The notes beneath the pieces are model-generated. The model saw nothing but the letters and a program-made list of their open reading frames with translations. It did not search any database and was not told the origin of the DNA. Source: Zygaena filipendulae (Eukaryota; Arthropoda; Insecta; Lepidoptera; Zygaenidae). From it: a DNA stretch of 64,000 nt. Both the position numbers and the translations under genes were made by a program. The number at the start of each line of letters is the position of its first letter. Position 1 is the stretch's first letter. The stretch lies in the NCBI GenBank assembly GCA_907165275.2, contig OU015655.1, positions 12,102,501 through 12,166,500 of the forward strand, given 5' to 3'. Below are positions 58,801 to 64,000 of the stretch, piece by piece.

Positions 58801-61800
58801 GAAACCTTGCAGCTCTAATTATAGCTACTCTGAAATAAAAACAAAAATAAATAAACTCCACATTCGCCATTACAATTTAACAAACCGATAATACTTTTTA
58901 ACAATGAATTATTAGGAAATAGCGCAATCGGCGTTCTCATATGATTACAATTTCATTTATGTGTATCCTCACTTGCAAAGCATGAATGTTCTCCTTGAAT
59001 TGTTCAACGCTGGTAGCCCCTAGGAGCAGGCAGTTCACTGATTCGTTCTTGAGACACCACGCTACGGCCAGTTGACTCATTGAGCAATCTATGTAACAAC
59101 AGACATGCGTGCGGGGTATGAAAATCAAAATTTTATTTAGTCTGTTAATAATAAAAATGAAAAGAATAATTTTAGGTAAAGGCTAAAACGCGTCAAAGTT
59201 TAGCAGTGGGGACTTGCAATCTCATATCTACGTAGGTATAAAGGGTCATGGCGTGACGTCACGCAACAATTCAACTCAATGCATTGCCCGTTATTTTTTG
59301 AATACGTAAGAAAAACAAAAAATATAAATGTCCAATTTTTTTAAATAATCTACGTGACGAACTAAAAACCAAAATTTAGTCAACTACCCTATGGTATAAT
59401 CGATTTTATAATCCTACTATTTCGCTTCACCCGCGCTCGTGTTCATTGCATTAGTTCCGCGGGAACTCCGTAAAATCCGTGTTTAGGTGACGTCTCCTGC
59501 CTATAAACTATTTACCCGCTTTTTGATAAATCAACTGTGACATTTGCTCCTCTTAATGATATTTATAACTAATGCTCGAAAACGATTTGAAATTAGAGTC
59601 ATGGAAATCGATTCTATCGAACTCCGAAATTTAAGCAAACACATTAACAGTAGGTAAACTATAAAAGGTCTCACTTAGAGAGTTGGCAAGATTGGACAGA
59701 TCTCGGAGCTTATCCCCGTAAGAGCGTTGTTCTTCGCCGGCCACTTGTTCCTTGCTGCCTGAACTCCGCATCTATATAAAAACGGGTGCGTGTGTTTCTC
59801 AGTGCGTCAACGCGCAAGAAGTGAAACCAACAACAAAAATCTATAAAAAGTTCTTAGGAGAAAGAAATATGTAAATCATTGGACCCCAATCGCTTTACTT
59901 AGTTTCATATTTCAAAAAACGTAAATGCGTATTTTATGAGTGACGCTAAAGAAGTGTAACTATACAAAAATTTGTATTACATTGAGAAATTTCAATGGAC
60001 ACTATAGGTACTTCAAGCCAGTTTAGCAGTTATTACTCAATATAACAATATAGTGATTATCTACTAAATATTTAATAAAGGATGTTCGAAATTTTATTAA
60101 AAACCTTTTTAGTGTCAAAATCCGATTGCGTACTCAGCATTCAGAGGCATTCGTCTAAATTCAATATTGGAAAGAAAAAGGTTTGTAACAGAACAGAAGG
60201 TAACAAGAAAATCAATAGTTATTGAATGTTTAGGCAAATGTCTTTGGTTTTAGGAATAATACAAAAATTATAACACTATCGGCCGCACTTAATTTTAAGT
60301 AAAGATTTTTAAAACAAAATTGCCGCCATGGCTTTATGCATTAATTTAATGAACGTCTCTGCGTCTTTACTTAAAATTAAGTAATCATTAAAACGACTCG
60401 GCCGTATATCCAACATATGGGTATAAGAAATCTAAAACATTAAATACTTAGATATATGCAATTCGCTTGCAATTATGCTTCGAACGTTGGTATAATCATT
60501 AAGAAAAGATTTTACTTCGGGCACAGCTAATTCCTCTTCGCACCAGCTGAACGTGCTATATTTCCTGTTAAACCTCGACTTGGCGAACAATCCTGTGATC
60601 TCCTCGCGTCCGAGGCCCTTTCCCGTTGTGATTGCAGACCAGGCCATCATCCCTGATGATAAATATGAACCTACATATTAAATTATGTTACTCTTGTTGG
60701 TAGAGCTGTTTTTAACCGACTTCCAAAAAGGAGCAGGTTATGCATTCGGTTGTATGTATGTTTTTTTTTATGTATGTTCACTGATTACTCGAAGACGGTT
60801 GGACCGATTTTTATAAGAATATTTAATCACTAGCTGAGCCCCGCGGTTTCACCAGCGTCAAACGTTTTTATATAACAACTTTTTTTCCCGACATCCGATT
60901 TCAATGAAACAAAGCCTATAATTATGTAGCTCCAAGCTAAGCTTAATCTATCTGTAGAAACCGCATGACAATCCGTTCATTAAATTCGGAGATTATCGCG
61001 AACAGACAAACAGACAGACAGAAAAGAATTTTAAAAACTTTTTTTTGTGTTTGTTTAGGTACTCTTCTTTTATCGCCCCCTGTCAATTTTTGTTAAAAAT
61101 ATTCAATGTACAGAGTGGCTGATTTTTCTCTTTCATTATATGTAGTATTAAGTATAGATTTATGTTGAGCAATTTCTTCGAGACAGATATCTGTATTAAT
61201 TTCCTCGGGGGATTCACAAATATACCCTTGAGTGTAACCCGTGGGGGGAACAGCTGATGTATGTATCTTGCTTACCAACTCCAATTTTGTGATACAACTC
61301 AGGCATGTACAGTTCGGGCTTTTCCCTGCAGAACATATGATATTCGGTTTGTTCTACTATTGGTGTTATGCAATTGAACTGTCTGCAATTTGTGTACGCG
61401 TCCATTATCTGAAACCATTTCACTTATACAGGACAATAGCAGACTAACTCTCGCGCGACAAAGTCACTGACAAACACACAGTGGCCTCAAACGTAAACAC
61501 AAGCACAGAGATTTTAATAGAGTTAACAAATTTTATGATTTTTTTTTAAACTTTTGGTACTTTGAGATAATTTTAAGTAAAGTTATGAGTATTTATTTTT
61601 ATGGACGTTTCATATACCATTTCGAATTCTGCAAACCTTGCTTATTCAGTAATGTTAATCGCAATAGTAGAATCAATAAAAACGTATATAAAAATAATTG
61701 TTTATTTCATAACCAAAAGTATTTTTTGCAAATATGGCTTTTTGGACATCCTTTTAAGTATAAATATATACTTGTGTGTCAGGACGTATATGGTCACTAA

Positions 61801-62428
61801 TCTATAAGAGATAAAAACTTAGTGAGTTTGTGAATTGTAAGTTGTGACGTTGTAGGGGGTAATCTCTGGATGGATAAACTCAAAAATTACTAAATCGATT
61901 TTAAACATTTTTTCACAAATAAGTAGGACACTATTCCTGAGTGACATAGGGTACTTTTATCCTCATATCTATATTGGAATATACATATTGTTTGCAATAG
62001 TATGTGGTGTATACCACGTTTACTTGATTTCCACCACACGAACCTTTGTGGAATTAACCTAGTTTGGGATTAAGTAGATCTGTGAGTTGTGAAGTGTTAT
62101 AGATTATATTATCTATGGTTATAGTAAGGAGTTTCATTTTAATTACCTCAGTAGGTGACCAGCGAGCTGTCCCCCAATACATGACCCATCCTTCATTTAT
62201 AACATAATTCATCGCTCGTACCAATTCTGCAATATTAAATTAATAAATATCACATATATTATATCATTATTTTTTATTAATTAAAAAGTGTTGAACTTAC
62301 CTTCCATGGGGCAGACGGGATCGACCTTGTGCAATAACACCACGTCGAGGTACTCCACTTGGAGTCTCGACAGAGACGCTTTGACACTTTCAATGATATG
62401 TTTACGAGATAATCCTCTCTCATCCGAC
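55850..62428 (-). CDS. Hyperkinetic: Kv channel beta subunit, 3' ten exons (partial)
   Basis: Exons 5' to 3': 62428-62301, 62226-62147, 61408-61276, 60652-60516, 59771-59675, 59088-58973, 58444-58320, 57311-57149, 56238-56172, 56058-55850. All phases match. Upstream exons lie beyond 64000. The protein is the aldo-keto reductase part of a Kv beta subunit: [30 protein letters not shown] (His at the active-site position), [96 protein letters not shown]. These form the NADPH-binding barrel that docks under Shaker-type K+ channels and ties gating to redox state. The TARWSP and [11 protein letters not shown] forms fit insect Hk rather than vertebrate Kv beta. Exon 57311-57149 has an in-frame TGA (57202-57200); beyond it the frame continues into two more exons with a basic Ser-rich tail ([20 protein letters not shown]). 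Short form stops at 57200; long form at 55850. Confidence 0.9.
56516..56812 (+). mobile_element. tRNA-derived SINE, copy 3, complete
   Basis: A-box-like TGGCGCAGTAGG (56523-56534), B-box GGTTCAATTCC (56568-56578), body GATGAACACAAAGTTCC, TTGGTTTCCACGACACAAGC, AGATCAAGTATATCTGTG and a (TTA)n tail. It lies in the Hk intron between exons 57149 and 56238. Confidence 0.8.
56837..57040 (-). pseudogene. 3' end of a non-LTR retrotransposon ORF2
   Basis: The minus-strand frame reads [49 protein letters not shown], the conserved C-terminal block found after reverse transcriptase in many animal LINEs. Only about 66 codons remain. It stands tail to tail with the SINE at 56516. Confidence 0.65.
57200..57202 (-). 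other. in-frame UGA followed by C inside an Hk exon
   Basis: Minus strand reads GAG ATT CAG TGA CCG. The 17 codons after it ([17 protein letters not shown]) end at a GTGACT donor in phase 0, and the next exon starts in phase 0 with [14 protein letters not shown] with a following C is the leakiest stop context known in insects. An alternative acceptor at GCGCGGAAG, ending at 57185, would skip the stop and keep the same frame. Confidence 0.65.
57997..58297 (-). mobile_element. Helitron-A copy with duplicated body
   Basis: CTAGCTGTTGCCCGCGGTTT start, two GGAATTCC.GGATAAAA blocks, GATCGGTTGAGCCGTTGAGG, ACCGACAGACAGAG and ATAATATTAGTATGGA end. It stops 23 bases before Hk exon 58320. Confidence 0.75.
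59111..59393 (+). mobile_element. CRE-MITE copy 10, most diverged
   Basis: GCGGGGTATGAAAATCAAAA start, GCGTGACGTCACGCAAC with one TGACGTCA, CAACTCAATGCATTGCCCG, TTTAGTCAACTACCCTA end. About 283 bp in an Hk intron, 23 bases before exon 59088 in gene sense. Confidence 0.7.
60279..60403. repeat. short foldback element in an Hk intron
   Basis: ACTTAATTTTAAGTAAAGA (60287-60305) is exactly complementary to TCTTTACTTAAAATTAAGT (60364-60382), with CGGCCG at each outer end (60280 and 60398). The loop is about 58 bases. No ORF. Confidence 0.65.
60715..60829 (-). repeat. dispersed Lepidoptera-type repeat
   Basis: ACCGACTTCCAAAAAGGAG followed by GGTTATGCATTCGGTTGTAT, CGAAGACGGTTGGACCG. This wording recurs in lepidopteran genomes from general knowledge; it is only present once here. 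It abuts Helitron-C copy 5. Confidence 0.45.
60830..61158 (-). mobile_element. Helitron-C copy 5
   Basis: CTAGCTGAGCCCCGCGGTTT start, CCAAGCTAAGCTTAATC, ACAAACAGACAGACAG, ending AGTATTAAGTATAGA. About 329 bp in an Hk intron. Confidence 0.8.
61850..61965 (+). repeat. Helitron-A-like fragment
   Basis: TAATCTCTGGATGGATAAAC, AAATTACTAAATCGATTTTA and GTGACATAGGGTACTTTTAT resemble the 5' half of the 53279 copy. No ends. Confidence 0.4.
61985..62110 (+). repeat. SINE body fragment
   Basis: GTGGTGTATACCACGTTTAC, TTGATTTCCACCACACGAAC, TTAAGTAGATCTGTGAGTTG match the SINE body at 56516-56812. The head is absent. Confidence 0.6.
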
Positions 62429-64000
62429 CTGTTTTTAGCATGAATCCTATTAAATCGATATAAAGAGAGCGTTAAGTGTTAATTAGCTACAAGCGTTTGT
62501 ACAAGCGTTGTTTGAGACTTATACAGAGTGTTACAGAATCTCCTGGGATATGAAACAGAAGTTTGAATCAGTCATGCATTTCAAAGCAAACGAGGGAAGG
62601 ACATCATTTGCCGACGGATAATAATATGTGATATGTCGACTGTTATTATTAATAACCTTTTAATGCACGACATAAAACACCTCGAGACCTAATCTTCTCT
62701 AGAGTCTGTATGAGCCTCCAACACCGGCGTCAGTCGCAAATCACAAGCAATGCCAAAGCTGATAAAACCTATGTGTACCGGTCGTTAATTTTATTGTAAG
62801 TAATCCACTGTCTACGAGTAGGTAATTTAAAAATGCACATTATAATAAAAAGTGGAATGAGATCTGCTATTAACATTCATCTATACTATAATAAAAGAGT
62901 AGAATCCGCGATTCTGTACGATGAATATTTTTACCTAAAATTGAGAGGGGTGATAAAAGAAGAGTAACCAAGCCCAAAAAAAAAAGTTTTCAATATACTT
63001 TTCTGTCTGTCTGTCTGTTGTCATACATGGGTTGTCATGAAGTTTTCAGTAGTAGATTAAGCTAAGTCCGGAGCAACATATAGGCTTTGTTTCATCGAAA
63101 TAAGACATAGGGGAAAAAAGTTATCGTCAGTTAAAGACTTCAGTGCAATGCAATGGTTGAAACCTTCGATATAATGTTGCATAACGAACATGATAAAACC
63201 TTTTTAGAGATAGGCATTTTTTTCTTTTGAGTTGATTTTTCGCGAAGTGACAGTTTTAAAGCTTGGAGAGACATATGATGTAATTATATTTGCTTTGAGA
63301 CTAAAGAGTATGTAACCACTACGTTTTAAAAGAGTGAGAAAATCTAACGTCATCACTGTCATTGCAAGGGTCGAAAAGTCATGCGGGTGAAACCGCGGAC
63401 ACCAGCTAGTAATAAACAAGTTGGACAAACATTATACATGTTACACTAATCATCAAAATGGCGTTTGGTTCTCGTATGATAGGTACCTATTTGCTTTCGA
63501 TCTGAGATCTGTTTTGCTCTTCTCGATCGAGACGGAAAATAAATACGCTGCATTTTTTTTTTAAATTCATTCACCGATTCTTATAAAATAACGTGAAAAC
63601 ACTGAAGTAATATGTATCAAACTTCCAGCTTTGATACCCAACTCCCATGTTAGTTATGGCTCCTTCTCCTTGCTATCGCAGATAATTACAATACCACTAA
63701 ATCTCCTGTTTAGCTCCAGCTGTGCTGTAACTAACTATTGCAGCATTTTTTTCCAATTCAATATTGAATATTAACTTTAAAAATCTCATTACACTTAAAG
63801 CTAAAACAATCCTCTATCCACTACATAATAATGCTGATTGTAACTCTACGTATTAGTTACATAAAAGCTGCATCTCTATTAATATATTGTATTAGGTATA
63901 TTATTTATTTTATAGCAATTTTGTTAAATAAATTTATAGTTGATTTTGCTACAGTCTAATTCAAACGTGCCATACGAACTTTTGGTATAGTAGTCGAAAA
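62429..64000. other. Hk intron reaching the window edge
   Basis: No exon in the Hk frame was found upstream of 62428, so the exons for the N-terminal part (including the Tyr and Lys of the reductase site) must lie past 64000. It holds one composite Helitron-C at 62880-63409 and AT-rich DNA. Confidence 0.55.
62880..63409 (+). mobile_element. Helitron-C copy 6, with extra middle
   Basis: TCTATACTATAATAAAAGAG start, TTGAGAGGGGTGATAAAAG, (CTGT)n, TAGATTAAGCTAAGTCCGG; then about 220 unrelated bases before GCGGGTGAAACCGCGGACACC and AGCTAG (quoted in two parts). Longer than the 314-329 bp of its relatives, so it has either taken up an insert or joined two copies. Confidence 0.65.

Overview
This is AT-rich eukaryotic DNA from an insect, almost certainly a moth or butterfly. 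The evidence is short exons with GT-AG introns, conserved insect transporter and channel genes, and dense short Helitron copies with the 'CGCGGGTGAAACCGCG ... CAGCTAG' 3' end typical of Lepidoptera. The species cannot be named from the sequence. No bacterial, viral or CRISPR features were seen.

Layout. 1-5.2 kb: last exon (4125-4732) of an unidentified plus-strand gene, with a possible Cys-rich exon at 2946 and a foldback MITE just after the stop. 5.2-11.9 kb: gene-free, repeats only. 11.94-22.0 kb: complete ten-exon minus-strand gene for an SLC24-type Na+/K+/Ca2+ exchanger (492 aa); one intron holds a full-length Tc1-like transposon whose transposase has a single in-frame stop. 22.0-38.4 kb: gene-poor, repeat-packed gap. 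38.46-42.48 kb: nine exons of a second SLC24 exchanger on the plus strand, divergent from the first, with matching intron phases around both alpha repeats; its first exon is missing or unproven. 44.1-53.0 kb: complete thirteen-exon minus-strand gene for an SLC5 sodium:solute symporter (605 aa), closest by motifs to the sodium-coupled monocarboxylate/multivitamin group. 54.5-54.7 kb: a small unidentified plus-strand terminal exon with its own AATAAA, next to a MITE. 55.85-62.43 kb: the 3' ten exons of Hyperkinetic, the Kv channel beta subunit (aldo-keto reductase fold), minus strand, with its 5' end beyond the window.

The exon models were built by hand. All three transporter models and the Hk model keep one reading frame through every junction: codon totals are whole numbers, and every intron is GT-AG except one GC-AG. 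All recognised genes act at the plasma membrane in ion or metabolite transport, but nothing shows they are co-regulated. The divergent SLC24 pair looks like a local duplication.

Most interesting points: (1) an in-frame UGA (followed by C) inside Hk exon 57149-57311, after which the frame stays open into two more phase-matched exons encoding a basic Ser-rich tail, so stop-codon readthrough or an alternative acceptor is likely; (2) a MITE family with at least ten copies here, each carrying one or two perfect TGACGTCA (CRE-type) palindromes, one copy ending just before the first recognised exon of the second exchanger; (3) tandem head-to-tail Helitrons; (4) a nearly intact Tc1 element.
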